Positions 54,537-64,000 of a stretch of DNA of 64,000 nt are shown piece after piece. Within the stretch, counting starts at the first letter, position 1. Each line of letters opens with the position of its first letter. Position numbers and translations under genes: made by a program. The DNA is from an uncultured Opitutales bacterium. Lineage in GTDB: Bacteria; Verrucomicrobiota; Verrucomicrobiia; Opitutales; Seribacteraceae. The notes under the pieces were generated by a model. The model did no database searches, had not been told where the DNA came from, and saw nothing but the letters and a program-made list of their open reading frames with translations. Location: positions 81,816 through 145,815 of the forward strand of contig CALSTX010000003.1 of assembly GCA_943789375.1 (NCBI GenBank), written 5' to 3'.

Positions 54537-55685
54537 TCAACTTTTGATCACTTTTTCATACAGATCATAATACCTTTTTCTGCAATCATCATGGCTGGGC
54601 AAACTGATCGGTACATTTTTTTTGCTAGAGAATTGCAGTGCTTGAATAACAGCTTGTTCAATAGATGTTTGCACTTTGGCATCAATATAATGTGCGTAGT
54701 CGCCCAATAGATCAGAGATGGCACCGGTACGGGTTGTGATTACTCGGCATCCATGAACGGCAGCTTCTAATGGGGGCCAGCCAAACCCTTCAATGTAGGA
54801 CGGAAAAACCAAGGCCTTGGCATGTTTGTAAAGTTCCGCTAGAGAATTTTCGGAAAGATTATCCAAACTGATGAGGGAGTTTGGATGGGATTGAAACCAA
54901 TCAGATAAATCGGTATCCAATTCTCCATCTTGGGGCTTCGGGCCAACGAGTATAAGTTTGAGATCTAAGCTAGGAAGCTTTTCAGATGCATGTCGAAAAG
55001 CATTATACACAGCCTTCCTGTTTTTGTACCAGGCAGCACTTCCCACATGCAGTAAATAGTTGGTTTTATTAGGATAAAGAGGAAGACTTACAAGCGATTC
55101 CCCTCGCTCTTCATTTGGAGGGGAATTGGTTTCCGTACCTAGGTGGATAACAGAAGAATTCAATGCAGAGCCAGGGACTAATCGGTCGAGATCCTGCTGG
55201 GTTTGCCGGGAATCACAGGCATAATAATCTGCATGCTCAAGGGAATGATGAATCCACTTTTGCAAGAGCTTGCCTGATTTGGAAGTTTTTGGAGCAAGAG
55301 GAAATTCTCCATGTGCCGAGCGAATGGCGATTAAATCATGACAGGTAATAATTTTCTTTGCCTGAGAAACCTTTTTTAATTGAGGTAAATAGACCGAGTT
55401 CGAATGATCGATGATATGAATCAAATCAATCGGTTTGGAGATGCTTTGCAGTTTATTTTTAAACTTTTTTTGAAATAGCAGATATTTATCCAGGTAAGCT
55501 CCCCATTTAATCAACTTGTCGCCAGTCGAGATTTTGCTAAAGAATGGTTGAGGATAACATTCTTCGACTTCAAACCTTGGGTTTTCTATATGTTCTGAAT
55601 TCAATAGACCCCCAAACCGCAACATGCTCATCTGTTTATCTTCCCGGAAATTGGAAAGCACAAAGACCTTCTTTTTCGTATTCAA
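54537..55685 (-). CDS. Family 4 glycosyltransferase (TTG start)
   Basis: A 382-residue GT-B enzyme. KKKVFVLSNFREDKQ is the first strand; LHVGSAAWYKNRKAVYNAF opens the donor domain, and VFPSYIEGFGWPPLEAAVHG with the E-x7-E-type motif identifies GT4. The start is TTG at 55685 sharing TTGA with the preceding gene's stop. The first in-frame ATG would delete the first beta strand, so TTG is favoured. Sugar and acceptor are unknown. Confidence 0.88.
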   Translation of the reverse strand: MNTKKKVFVLSNFREDKQMSMLRFGGLLNSEHIENPRFEVEECYPQPFFSKISTGDKLIKWGAYLDKYLLFQKKFKNKLQSISKPIDLIHIIDHSNSVYLPQLKKVSQAKKIITCHDLIAIRSAHGEFPLAPKTSKSGKLLQKWIHHSLEHADYYACDSRQTQQDLDRLVPGSALNSSVIHLGTETNSPPNEERGESLVSLPLYPNKTNYLLHVGSAAWYKNRKAVYNAFRHASEKLPSLDLKLILVGPKPQDGELDTDLSDWFQSHPNSLISLDNLSENSLAELYKHAKALVFPSYIEGFGWPPLEAAVHGCRVITTRTGAISDLLGDYAHYIDAKVQTSIEQAVIQALQFSSKKNVPISLPSHDDCRKRYYDLYEKVIKS

Positions 55686-57016
55686 CTAAGTTTAGTCTGA
55701 GAAACTGCTGCAGCAAGACAAAGCCCACACCCAAAAGCCGCAAATCCAAGGTTGGTGGGTTGTCCAAGCAAACCAAAGAGAAGAATTGGCCCAGCGGCTC
55801 CAAACAAAAAAATGGCAAGGTAACTCCCCCTCTTGATTGCTCTTATGCAACTGACAAGTAAATCCTTAGTTATCCAAATCCTCCAAGCGATAAACAAACC
55901 GCCGATAATTGCTCCATTTTCGATAATGGGTCGAGACCATGAGTTTTCAGCACCTCCAAACCCTCCACCAAGTGCAGCTCCAGCACGCGTAGCTGTACCT
56001 AAGCCATTACCTAGCCAATCAATCCACAAGCTGTAGTAATACGGAGCCATAAACATTTGAAAGTAGCGATTGATATAAGCTTCCGCAGGGGTACCTTCCA
56101 CATTGGCTGCCTCTTCAAATCGTAAACTTAGAAATTCTAAACCTTCTGCAAATAAATCAATTTGAGAGTATAAAATCAGAGCCAGTGCGCTAAAGCCAAA
56201 AACGGAGGCAGCAATTTTACCAAATTCGCTCGGTCTAAAATAAGCCAAAAAACCAATGCAAGCAACAACCTGCAAGCATTCTGCTATTACTGCTCGACTA
56301 CCCGCCGTGACCATGGCGAGTAGGGTGGCGCTCGTTCCAAGATAAAGCATCCACTTGGGAAAGGTTCCTTTCATTAAAAATCCATAGATGATGTAAGAAA
56401 CAGTAAAACAATAATAAAAGACGATTCCACTTACAAAGCTAAAGGTTCCTGAAGCTCGCACCTTGCCACCTGATGTTTCTAACTGGCTTCCGGTTCCTCC
56501 AGCCGCAGTATTAATAATGTCCTGTGCATCACCTTGAAATTGTTGGGCTACCACCCAAGTCATTGGCAAAGAGAGAAGCAAAAACGCTTTTCCAAAGTTA
56601 ATCACATCATTCCATGTAAGTACTCGAGCCATGATGAAGATAAGGGGAAAGTGAAGCAGGTTTGTTCGAGCTCCATAAGCAACTGTAAATGGATGTGCTT
56701 GGTTAACCAAAAGCGATACAATTACAGCCAACATGACCCAATGAAAACATTTATTTAGGTATTTATTACGCATGGGAAAGATTCCCTGAGCATGGCATAA
56801 AAAATAAATCCAAATGACGATGGGATCGCGTACGATCAGTAATCCCTGAGACAATTCAGGCAAAAACCATTTCCTTAAAGCTCCTTCAAAAAGCAGAAGG
56901 ATAAAATAAAACCAAATCAATTTTTTAACAAAGGCATGATCTGTTGCATCTGTTTGTAAAACCCTTCTTTTTTTGGGTAAAATTCGAGTTAAGGGAATGG
57001 TCTCGGTGGCACTCAT
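55682..57016 (-). CDS. O-antigen ligase/polymerase-like membrane protein
   Basis: A 444-residue protein with about ten membrane helices and a periplasmic loop near residues 290-360 (FEEAANVEGTPAEAYINRYF). The pattern, including YGARTNLLHFPLIFIMARVL early and GGAENSWSRPIIENGAIIGG near the C terminus, resembles the O-antigen ligase / Wzy-like family. Ligase and polymerase cannot be told apart by sequence alone. It starts directly after the stop of the neighbouring GT4 gene. Confidence 0.82.
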   Translation of the reverse strand: MSATETIPLTRILPKKRRVLQTDATDHAFVKKLIWFYFILLLFEGALRKWFLPELSQGLLIVRDPIVIWIYFLCHAQGIFPMRNKYLNKCFHWVMLAVIVSLLVNQAHPFTVAYGARTNLLHFPLIFIMARVLTWNDVINFGKAFLLLSLPMTWVVAQQFQGDAQDIINTAAGGTGSQLETSGGKVRASGTFSFVSGIVFYYCFTVSYIIYGFLMKGTFPKWMLYLGTSATLLAMVTAGSRAVIAECLQVVACIGFLAYFRPSEFGKIAASVFGFSALALILYSQIDLFAEGLEFLSLRFEEAANVEGTPAEAYINRYFQMFMAPYYYSLWIDWLGNGLGTATRAGAALGGGFGGAENSWSRPIIENGAIIGGLFIAWRIWITKDLLVSCIRAIKRGSYLAIFLFGAAGPILLFGLLGQPTNLGFAAFGCGLCLAAAVSQTKLS

Positions 57017-58294
57017 TTAATAACCAATCTCATCTAGTTTGCTTGATGGATACAAGTTAAAATCAATGATTTTACGGGCGTATAAACTCCATGAATATTG
57101 TTTCGCTTTCGATTGACACAAATCTACTCGCTCTGCCTTCTTCATTTTTTCGTCTATCAGGCAAACTATTTTTTCCACAAGTTTTAATGGATTTCGAATT
57201 GGAATGATGTGACCAGTCATACCTTCATCAATTAGATCCTCGCCACCCGCGTTAGCGGTGGTAATAATAGGAAGCCCGCAAGATAGCGCTTCTTGTTGAA
57301 CTAAAGCTCGACCTTCAATAATTGAAGGGAGTACGAGAATGTCATGATTCATCATAATCTCACGAACCTTTTGATTTGAACAAGGAGGGAAATATTGAAA
57401 GTCCGAAAACTGCTTGCGGTAAAACTCCATGGGCAGGGAGGGTTGCCCAAGGATGGACAAAGTCACAGGTTCTTTTTCTAAAAGTTTCATTGCTTCAAAC
57501 AGATCAGCTAGCCCTTTTCGCTGGCTCATCGACCCTACAAACAAAAGTTTAAAAGACTTACTGGCTTTGCTACTCATTTTTCTGCTGAAAGGCTCCGTTG
57601 CAGGGCTACCAAATGGCGATACCAGACAGGGAGTATTTTGTTTAATCTCGTCGGGTATGGAATCGAGTACAAAATGACTAGGGCAGATGATCCTGTTGGC
57701 CATTCGAATTTCTTTCTCTTTACGAAATAATTTCTCTTCAGGTTCGCGAGTACTTTCAAGGGTGGGTTCCCATTGGGGATACCTCTCAACTTCCTCAGCT
57801 AATAATCTTCTAACGGTTGCCCAATGAGCAATAGGGAGTTCATAAGAACATTGAATCCCCAGTTCCCGAGCCCGTTTAAAAGAGTGATAGGCTCCATCCT
57901 CATAAGCATGTAGCACTTGGGTGCCTTGTTTTCTAAGTCTTGAGCAAACCTTTTTATCCACTGTGAGGTATGAGTGATCAGCTCGATTCCGTTTTTTACT
58001 CTGATCCCCTTTCGCCAGTAACCTTACAAGTTCAGGTATCCATTGTCTGGAAATTTTATCGTCTGGTATAGAATAACCCCTTCTTTTACATATTATTTTG
58101 ATAAAGAGGTTTGTCTCAAGCCCTGAGCCAATAGTAGTGTAAAACTTTTCAAGCTGCTGACTCTTTGTGAGTTCTTCCAACAGGGCACGAACAAAGGTGT
58201 TTCCCGTGGGATGAGAAACCACAAACTTGGTTCCATTACTCAAAACTGGTTCATTTTCTTTTTTGACCACTGATGGATTGGGTTTTCTACACAT
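57017..58294 (-). CDS. Family 4 glycosyltransferase
   Basis: A 425-residue GT-B enzyme. The donor domain has KLLFVGSMSQRKGLADLFEA and VLPSIIEGRALVQQEALSCG, typical GT4 motifs. The first strand is TKFVVSHPTGNTFVRALLEE. The ATG at 58294 gives a 55-base overlap with the acyltransferase gene. A TTG at 58243, sharing TTGA with that gene's stop, would place the start right before the first strand and is a serious alternative. Confidence 0.87.
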   Translation of the reverse strand: MCRKPNPSVVKKENEPVLSNGTKFVVSHPTGNTFVRALLEELTKSQQLEKFYTTIGSGLETNLFIKIICKRRGYSIPDDKISRQWIPELVRLLAKGDQSKKRNRADHSYLTVDKKVCSRLRKQGTQVLHAYEDGAYHSFKRARELGIQCSYELPIAHWATVRRLLAEEVERYPQWEPTLESTREPEEKLFRKEKEIRMANRIICPSHFVLDSIPDEIKQNTPCLVSPFGSPATEPFSRKMSSKASKSFKLLFVGSMSQRKGLADLFEAMKLLEKEPVTLSILGQPSLPMEFYRKQFSDFQYFPPCSNQKVREIMMNHDILVLPSIIEGRALVQQEALSCGLPIITTANAGGEDLIDEGMTGHIIPIRNPLKLVEKIVCLIDEKMKKAERVDLCQSKAKQYSWSLYARKIIDFNLYPSSKLDEIGY

Positions 58295-59349
58295 GAAAAA
58301 AAGATCCAGGCAAGAAAAATTACAGGAATCAAATAAAGTAATGGTACCAAGAAATTGGCAGGCTTCTCTCCCCAGAGATCACGGTGTAAATATCCGAATA
58401 ACTTAAAGAGTGGAAAGTGGATGAGGTAGAGCGAGAAAGAGATTTTACCAATCCACGAAATCGCACTCAAAATTCGTCGGCCAATTATTCGGTTTAACAA
58501 GTCTACTTGCGATAAACAGAAGATAAAAAAGAATAAGTAAAAAGTCGTCCAAATGATATATTGTAACCATGAATCCCAGTTTTGATACCTGCTAAGCAGG
58601 GCGAAAGATAGGCTGAGAACCATAATGGGTACTTGGTAATGAAGTTTTAAACTGCCTAACTTTTGGTCGCCATACAATTGGGAAACCCATGCGCCAAGTA
58701 ACCAGGATGGCCAAAGAAACAAGGCTGTAAAGGAAAGCCAGTTATATCCGTGGTAATTTAGGTAAATGCTAGCTGCACTTGCAGCCAAAGATAGAATCCA
58801 TAGCAGGGAAGACCTTAATTTACCAAAGAGGCAAAAGGCGAGGGGGTAGAGGATGTAAAATTCTAGTTCTAGAGGAATTGTCCAAAGAGATGGATTACTA
58901 AGAAACTGCCCATTCCCCGGTGGGTAGTTCTGGGAGAGACTAGCCACCCGCAAAATCCTTTCAATATCCCAGGTTTTGTCACCCCAAAGTTTAAAACATA
59001 AAAAACTTATTCCTGCAGTAAGAGCTAAAGCCCCAAAGTAGGCTGGGTAGATTCGCCAGAATCGTCGAATGAAATAAGTTTTCCAGCATGGATTCGTATT
59101 TCCTGATGTGTTCGGATAATGAATGCAAAATCCACTAATTAAGAAAAACAGTAAAATCGCATATCCCAAGAAAGGTGTGGGTATGGAAAGCCAAGCCGTT
59201 GCCTTGGCAAAAGATGAATATTCCTGAGGGTAACTGGTAATTTGCCACCAACCCACCCACAACTCCACCCTCACATGGTAAAGCAGAACCCCGAGGCATG
59301 ATAACCCCCGAAGGAAATCTATAACTTGGATTCGTGGAGTTTGGTTCAT
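58240..59349 (-). CDS. Acyltransferase 3 family membrane protein
   Basis: A 369-residue protein with about ten membrane helices. The N-terminal motif VIDFLRGLSCLGVLLYHVRV contains the conserved Arg and catalytic-type His, and FFLISGFCIHYP marks the third helix region of the OafA/YrhL family. Such enzymes O-acetylate surface sugars. Its ATG overlaps the stop of the frameshifted GT4 gene (ATGA). A second, related copy lies at 62460-63503. Confidence 0.9.
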   Translation of the reverse strand: MNQTPRIQVIDFLRGLSCLGVLLYHVRVELWVGWWQITSYPQEYSSFAKATAWLSIPTPFLGYAILLFFLISGFCIHYPNTSGNTNPCWKTYFIRRFWRIYPAYFGALALTAGISFLCFKLWGDKTWDIERILRVASLSQNYPPGNGQFLSNPSLWTIPLELEFYILYPLAFCLFGKLRSSLLWILSLAASAASIYLNYHGYNWLSFTALFLWPSWLLGAWVSQLYGDQKLGSLKLHYQVPIMVLSLSFALLSRYQNWDSWLQYIIWTTFYLFFFIFCLSQVDLLNRIIGRRILSAISWIGKISFSLYLIHFPLFKLFGYLHRDLWGEKPANFLVPLLYLIPVIFLAWIFFSCVENPIHQWSKKKMNQF

Positions 59350-60432
59350 TGTTGATGGAGTAATTTTGTATACTCGTTTGCATAATCATTAAGCGGGCGA
59401 ACATATTGCTCCAAATCTTCTTTTGCCAGTCTAGATATTTCTTCATATTGGCCATCCTTCATTTGCATGGCAGTTTTAAGGCATTCTTTAAGTGTATTGA
59501 CATCGCCGGGGGTACACATCAACGCATGAGCACCAGCAGTTTCTTTAACGCCACCATCCGTTGTCGCAATACAGGGTACTCCGACAGATCTTGCCTCCAG
59601 AGGAGTAAGTCCTAAATCCTCTTGGGTATGGGGTGGTGTAACCATCCATTTTGCTTCCCGGGTATAGCGATGCCTTTCTGATTCGCTCACAAACCCGGGC
59701 AGTCTCGAACCCCTTGAATGCCCTTTTTCTTTGATCGTCCCCATAACTTCTTTCCTCAGTGGCCCGTCTCCCAGCATGACCAAGGGCCAAGTATCCGGGT
59801 TGGCCGAGACTTGTCTGATAGGCTTCCAATAAAATACGAATTCCTTTGTTGGGCACCCATCTTCCAATAAATAAAAACCTTTTCTTTTGTTCGGCATGTT
59901 TCTCTTGGGGCATTCTGTGAAACCACGGGTAAGCGGGCACTATTCTTCTTTCGTTTTTTTCCCAAGCTATCCCAAACAAATTCTGATATGTACCATCTTC
60001 TGTCAGCTTGGCGGACTGCCCAGTTCCATGCCAAAAGCCTGGGGTGAATACCTCGCCTTCGCCAATTGTAAATGGTCATCACACAGGGCTTGCTAAATTT
60101 TTTTGCATACCATGCACCCTCAATCATTGGATTGTGCAGATGTACTAAGTCACAATCTTGAATTGCCTTTTTAATCTCAGCATCTCTCGGAGTCACCCAC
60201 TGACTAGTAAATCGTTTAGCTTCTTCTCCCGTCCATGTTGATATGAATTTCGGATTCATTGTTTTGAATCGATTGATCATCTTGAAATCCAGTTACTTTT
60301 TTTCTTAGCAACCTCACGATTGCTCCTTTTCGAATAAGATCTTCAATCAGAGTTAGGCAAAAAGTCTCAATCCCCCAAATTTGCCAAGGCATGGTGCCAT
60401 CATTCAATTTTTACCTTTGATAAATCTGCCAT
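59346..60432 (-). pseudogene. Family 4 glycosyltransferase broken by four frameshifts
   Basis: Five consecutive open segments in shifting frames add up to one GT4 protein: MADLSKVK (ATG 60432), then LNDGTMPWQIWGIETFCLTL, then DCDLVHLHNPMIEGAWYAKK and RLLAWNWAVRQADRRWYISE, then ERRIVPAYPWFHRMPQ and KKRFLFIGRWVPNKGI, then PLVMLGDGPLRKEVMG and THEDLGLTPLEARS-type sequence (PHTQEDLGLTPLEARSVGVP). Each switch is explained by one extra base: near 60408-60412 (T5 run), between about 60258 and 60295, at the T7 run 59954-59960, and near 59805-59820. No stop codon interrupts the conserved pieces. It is either a very recent pseudogene or a patch of sequence error. Confidence 0.75.
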
Positions 60433-60491
60433 TTACCAAAGATTCAGCCGGGTATTCTTCCACCTTTTCATTTGCTTCCAAGAATAGCCAA

Positions 60492-61349
60492 TTATGTTTT
60501 GGTTCCTACAAGCTCTCGAAGCGGGTTGTGTGATATGATCATTTTGATTCTCGGATGATTTCCTTCCTTGGCAAGTTTTTCAATCCAATCTTTGCGGTAT
60601 GAGCCTAGAAGATGCACTCCAAATGTATCCTTCAGAAATTTGGGCATTGGGATAGAGGTTGGTTATTTGGTTTGGGCAAACTGTCTTGGCATTGCAACGG
60701 TTGGCTAAGCCTGCCTGTGCCGTTGGCATGATCCATTCTGGTATTTTGTGCAGATAGGTTGCTCCCAAAAACCATTCTAAATAATCCCAGTCTAGGGCTC
60801 GTTTATCCCAAAAGACTAGTCCAGTTGTGATTCCCTTAACCACTTCAGGTTTTTTGCCAAGTCCCAATAAACTCCAAGGTCGGAAACAATAAGCGTCCCA
60901 TTGGGTATCCTTGAGAAATACTGCTCCTCCTTCTGTCTGCGAACGGTCAAACAAACCGGAGAAAGGCCGAAGAAAAAGAATGTCTGCATCCAAGTAAAAA
61001 CTGATCGGGTCTTCTGGGATTTGCGAAATAGGGGATCAAAGAATTCAATTCCCCAAATAGATTCCTTTCGAACCTTTTGGCAGTTTGGTCTGCCTTGCAA
61101 GGCAGTCCAGATACTCGGCTTTTGTTTTTCGCGGAGTCGGTGATGGTAACCTTCGTATCCATCTAGTTCCGCATGGATCGCAATCTTTTTCTTCATTGAG
61201 AGAGGGAGCCATCCGTGTGTAGTTGCAGGTCAATGCGGATCCTCGCAATATTAAGTAACAAGCGATTTTAAGCACCGTAGATAAAAGGGTAATTGGCTCC
61301 CCCCGATGAGTGATTGCACGATAATTTTATCATCCTCTTTTCCCTCCAT
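60492..61349 (-). pseudogene. GT-A-type glycosyltransferase broken by at least four frameshifts
   Basis: Beginning at ATG 61349, directly after the aminotransferase stop, successive frames give KIIVQSLIGGSQLPFYLRCL, then RIDLQLHTDGSLS, then ELDGYEGYHHRL and SIWGIEFFDPLF, then DPISFYLDADILFLRPF (DAD metal motif) and VVKGITTGLVFWDKRALDWD, then TFGVHLLGSYRKDWIEKLAK ending at the TAA 60494-60492. Together they read as one transferase of about 285 residues. Switches lie near 61256-61266, 61198-61215, 61025 and 60635; two fit one extra base, two fit one missing base. I do not recognise the precise family. Confidence 0.65.
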
Positions 61350-62463
61350 CTAGTTCTTTTTCGCAGCAAACCAGCTTATGACCGCTGAAATAACATGTTC
61401 AACCTTCTCTTCACTTAATTGAGGGTACATGGGAAGGGTCAGGTTTTTTTGATAAAAATGTTCGGTCATCGGTAACTCATCTCCACCCCTGATCCGATTA
61501 GCATAGGCAGCATGCTGATGAACGGCTAAGGGATAATGCAAACTAGCTCCTACACCTTTGATCTTCAAGTGTTTCAATAATTCATCCCTTCGTTCACATT
61601 CAATCACATATAAATGCATTGCATGCAGTCTCGTTTGTTTTTTGAGAGGGTAGGGTAATGGGAGATCCTGAAAAGCATGGTTATACCTTTGAGCGATTAA
61701 TCGGCGCTTTTCATTGTCATCGCTCAGGTGTCTTAGCTTTAACCCGCAAAATAGCAGCCTGCATTTCATCGAGTCTCGAATTAAAGCCGGTGATTGTACT
61801 TTCTCTGTGTTCGTTCCATCCATATTGACGAAGTGACTTGATCTTGTTCGCAAAATCTTTTGAACGGCAAAGAATAACTCCGCCATCTCCAGTCCCTCCT
61901 AGGTTTTTGGTCGGATAGCAGCTAAAGGCTGAAAGATTGGCAAAAGTCCCCACTTTTTGACCATCAATCTCAGCTCCATGTGCCTGCGAGCAGTCTTCAA
62001 TTACTTCTAGTTGATGTGCTTTGCCTATTTCAAGAATCTTATGCATTTCTGCCGGTTGACCATAAATATGAACGGGCATGATGGCCCGGGTTTTGGGACC
62101 TATTCTTTCTTCAATTGATCGTGGATCAATACACCGGGATACGGGATCAATATCTGCAAACACAGGGGAGCATCCAGCCTGCTCAATTCCGGCAACAGTG
62201 GCCACGGCGGTGTGAGAAGGGGTGATGACTTCATCGCCCAATCCAAGCCCCAAGCTCCTTAAGCAAAGGGCAATAGCATCCGTTCCATTAGCTACCCCCA
62301 CAGCATGTAAATTTTCTCCATGAAAAGAAGCAAACTCTTCCTCAAAAGCGTTTACTTCTTTGCCCAGAACATACCATCCCGAATCCAATACCCGTTGAAC
62401 CGCAAAGTCAATTTCTGACTTATGGTACTTGTAGGAAGCAAATGGGTCACTGAAGGGAATCAT
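61350..62463 (-). pseudogene. DegT/DnrJ/EryC1 sugar aminotransferase with one frameshift
   Basis: The N-terminal part (62463 to about 61740) has MIPFSDPFASYKYHKSEIDF, GVANGTDAIALCLRSLGLG, EDCSQAHGAEIDGQKVG and the PLP lysine (Lys186) in CYPTKNLGGTGDGG, ending in FNSRLDEMQAAILRVK. The C-terminal part continues in the next frame with LRHLSDDNEKRRLIAQRYNH and ends KVEHVISAVISWFAAKKN. Removing one base near 61738-61742 joins them into a normal enzyme of about 370 residues. It would transaminate a nucleotide 4- or 3-keto sugar. Only this single lesion is seen, so sequencing error is quite possible. The start overlaps the acyltransferase stop (ATGA). Confidence 0.85.
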
Positions 62464-63503
62464 TTTAGAGCAAGCATTCGGGCGTGTGTATTTTTAATTC
62501 TTGATGCAATCTTGTGAAAAGGTCTTTCAACCATAAAGAAAAATATTGCGGTTAATGGTATGAGGAGCAACCAGTAAGCAATGAACATATAAAACTTATT
62601 TGTGGAATTGATTTCTAAAACTGACAGAATATGAAATGGAAACCCATGCATCAAATAAATGGAATAGCATGATTTTCCTAAAACTTCCCCAAATCGAATT
62701 GCTTTCCTTGATTTGTAAAATAAAATTTCTAATCTTAGCCAAAAAAAGGCAAAGAATGCAAAAAAATTTAAGGTAAATGGATGACCAAGAATTTCTTGTA
62801 GAGCGAGAATATGAGTGGCGAGTGCTAGCAAAAATACGCCCAACCTAGAATAGATTAATAAAGTATATGTTGGGCGGTTATCAACGGGTTCTATTTTATA
62901 GCACAACAAAACACCTAATATCCAGCAGGGGAAACCAAGAAAGATTACATAAATTGGACCGACGCCTGGGTAATTAACCAAATTAATTGGGTACTCTATA
63001 AAAGAGAAAAGCGTTGGAATTAATGAAATCAAGAAAGCCCATTTCCATGCACGGTATGTTTTTAAACTTCCTCTCAAAAACGGGTACATCAAATAATAGC
63101 AAATTTCGCAAATAATAGACCATCCAGCTATGAAATGAAATACTGTTACATCAATTCCCATTAACAAATAAATGAAAGTTGCAATTACGATTGGACCACA
63201 AATTCTTATCATTCTACTTCCTAAAAAAGGAAGTGTGTTCCGGCGCTTCCAATTATTCCTGTAGGGGTAGTGGATACAAAATCCACTTATAATAAAAAAA
63301 ACGATAACTGCTGCCGGACCGCAAAAAAGAGATGTGTACATTCCATTTAGTAACCAATACGCGGGGACACTCGTATCAAAAGTCGATGTTAAAGGTGGAT
63401 ATGCACCATGGCTGAATGCAACCCATACGGCACAAAATAACCTGATAGTGTCCAACCCAACTATTCTTTCAGGTTTTTTTAAGCTTTGATTACTAATGGT
63501 CAA
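62460..63503 (-). CDS. Acyltransferase 3 family membrane protein (second copy)
   Basis: A 347-residue protein with about ten membrane helices, VGLDTIRLFCAVWVAFSHGA at the N terminus and VFFIISGFCIHYP, shared almost exactly with the protein at 58240-59349. The start seems to be TTG at 63503; a TAA lies three codons upstream, and the first ATG would cut the first helix. Probably O-acetylates a sugar of the same surface polymer. It follows the epimerase gene by 24 bases. Confidence 0.87.
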   Translation of the reverse strand: MTISNQSLKKPERIVGLDTIRLFCAVWVAFSHGAYPPLTSTFDTSVPAYWLLNGMYTSLFCGPAAVIVFFIISGFCIHYPYRNNWKRRNTLPFLGSRMIRICGPIVIATFIYLLMGIDVTVFHFIAGWSIICEICYYLMYPFLRGSLKTYRAWKWAFLISLIPTLFSFIEYPINLVNYPGVGPIYVIFLGFPCWILGVLLCYKIEPVDNRPTYTLLIYSRLGVFLLALATHILALQEILGHPFTLNFFAFFAFFWLRLEILFYKSRKAIRFGEVLGKSCYSIYLMHGFPFHILSVLEINSTNKFYMFIAYWLLLIPLTAIFFFMVERPFHKIASRIKNTHARMLALK

Positions 63504-63527
63504 GAATTGTTAGAGATGATTATTTAC

Positions 63528-64000
63528 TCATGTGTAATGCAGAAGCTCTTTTCTGAAATAATCGAAGGATATTTTAATACCTTGGTTAAAGTTCACTTTT
63601 GGATCCCAACCAAATGATGTTTTAAACAAACTGTAGTCAGAGATGAAGTCACCAACATCTATTGCTTTTCGCTCTTCTGGGAATGGAACCAAATCGTAAG
63701 TTGCACCTTCTATTTCATTACACATGATTTGAGCAGTTTCTTTCAAGTTTAACGGGGTTGGGCTACCCAAATTGTATGCTTTTCCAATAGCTTCATTTTC
63801 CGTCGCGGCAATAATCAAGGCATCTAGTAGATCTTCCACAAAATTATAGTCTCTCCTCTGCTTGCCGTCTCCAAAAACCTGAATCGGTTTTTTCTCGATT
63901 AAGTTACGAATCCATATTCCTAAAAAGGTTTGCCGTGCATCTTTAATTCGCATTCTTGGACCATATGTATTTGTCAATCGCAGTACGCTAGATCGAATAA
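63528..64000 (-). CDS. NAD-dependent sugar epimerase/dehydratase, C-terminal part (runs off the window)
   Basis: The frame is open to the window edge, so only the last 156 or so residues are present. VLRLTNTYGPRMR is the typical extended-SDR motif after the catalytic YxxxK (which lies outside). QVFGDGKQRRDYNFVEDLLD and GKAYNLGSPTPLNLKETAQI follow, as in nucleotide-sugar epimerases and UDP-glucuronate decarboxylases. A TTG at 63977 is not a real start. The exact reaction cannot be decided from this half. Confidence 0.88.
   Translation of the reverse strand, partial: IRSSVLRLTNTYGPRMRIKDARQTFLGIWIRNLIEKKPIQVFGDGKQRRDYNFVEDLLDALIIAATENEAIGKAYNLGSPTPLNLKETAQIMCNEIEGATYDLVPFPEERKAIDVGDFISDYSLFKTSFGWDPKVNFNQGIKISFDYFRKELLHYT

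Noticed and set aside
59346..60432. Programmed +1 frameshifting in the glycosyltransferase
   Set aside because: Four successive shifts in one gene without a common slippery motif are not compatible with programmed recoding; error or decay explains them better.

Overview
The window is a compact, almost fully coding stretch of a Gram-negative bacterial chromosome. The gene content (fused SecD-SecF, MreBCD/PBP2, Lgt, a Bat/MoxR cluster, GldAFG with a DUF4340 protein, SufT-type SUF system, AccBC next to Asp23/AmaP-like proteins, menaquinone genes) fits the PVC superphylum, most likely Verrucomicrobiota, perhaps an Opitutae-like lineage. That placement is inferred from protein style and gene order. 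There is no rRNA gene or other marker in the window to prove it. Only seven gaps exceed 90 bases, and I see no tRNA, rRNA, CRISPR array or insertion sequence.

Layout. 1-6.2 kb (minus): a moxR-DUF58-membrane protein-batA-batB-batD cluster, in which batB is fused to a lipoprotein-like TPR segment and two calcium-type SdrD-like repeats. 6.3-10.1 kb (plus): a 1244-residue CHASE2 adenylate cyclase. 10.1-17.8 kb (minus): a thioredoxin-like protein, the elongasome genes mreB-mreC-mreD-mrdA, lgt and a CBS membrane protein. 17.9-19 kb (plus): gcvT. 19-35.4 kb (minus): one long run of tightly packed genes, guaB-purA-nadC-birA-coaX-gldA-gldF-gldG-DUF4340-AsmA-accB-accC-asp23-amaP. It joins the IMP branch point, NAD/CoA/biotin cofactors, an ABC exporter and fatty-acid synthesis. 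35.5-37.5 kb (plus): menC-menE. 37.5-43.1 kb (minus): a Fur-family gene followed by sufC-sufB-sufD-sufT, rpiB and clpP, with a 20-base palindrome and a plausible promoter ahead of the Fur gene. 43.2-52.9 kb: a small lipoprotein, glyS, recJ, secDF-yajC, DUF445, a DEAD-box helicase and gluQ.

52.8-64 kb (minus) is a surface-polysaccharide cluster: glycosyltransferases, an FkbM methyltransferase, an O-antigen ligase/polymerase, two acyltransferase-3 proteins, a DegT aminotransferase and a sugar epimerase/dehydratase cut by the window edge. It starts by overlapping the 3' end of a gluQ that looks short at its C terminus, so 52.8 kb is probably the border of an exchangeable locus. Three adjacent genes here (59.3-62.5 kb) carry about nine frameshifts in two kilobases while their amino-acid content stays recognisable. 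Nothing like this is seen elsewhere in the window.

The most notable points are the BatB/BatC/SdrD fusion, a helix-rich, possibly winged-helix insertion in PBP2, a divergent long PurA, the Fur-SUF arrangement with its palindrome, repeated TTGA start/stop overlaps that imply frequent TTG initiation, and the frameshift cluster.
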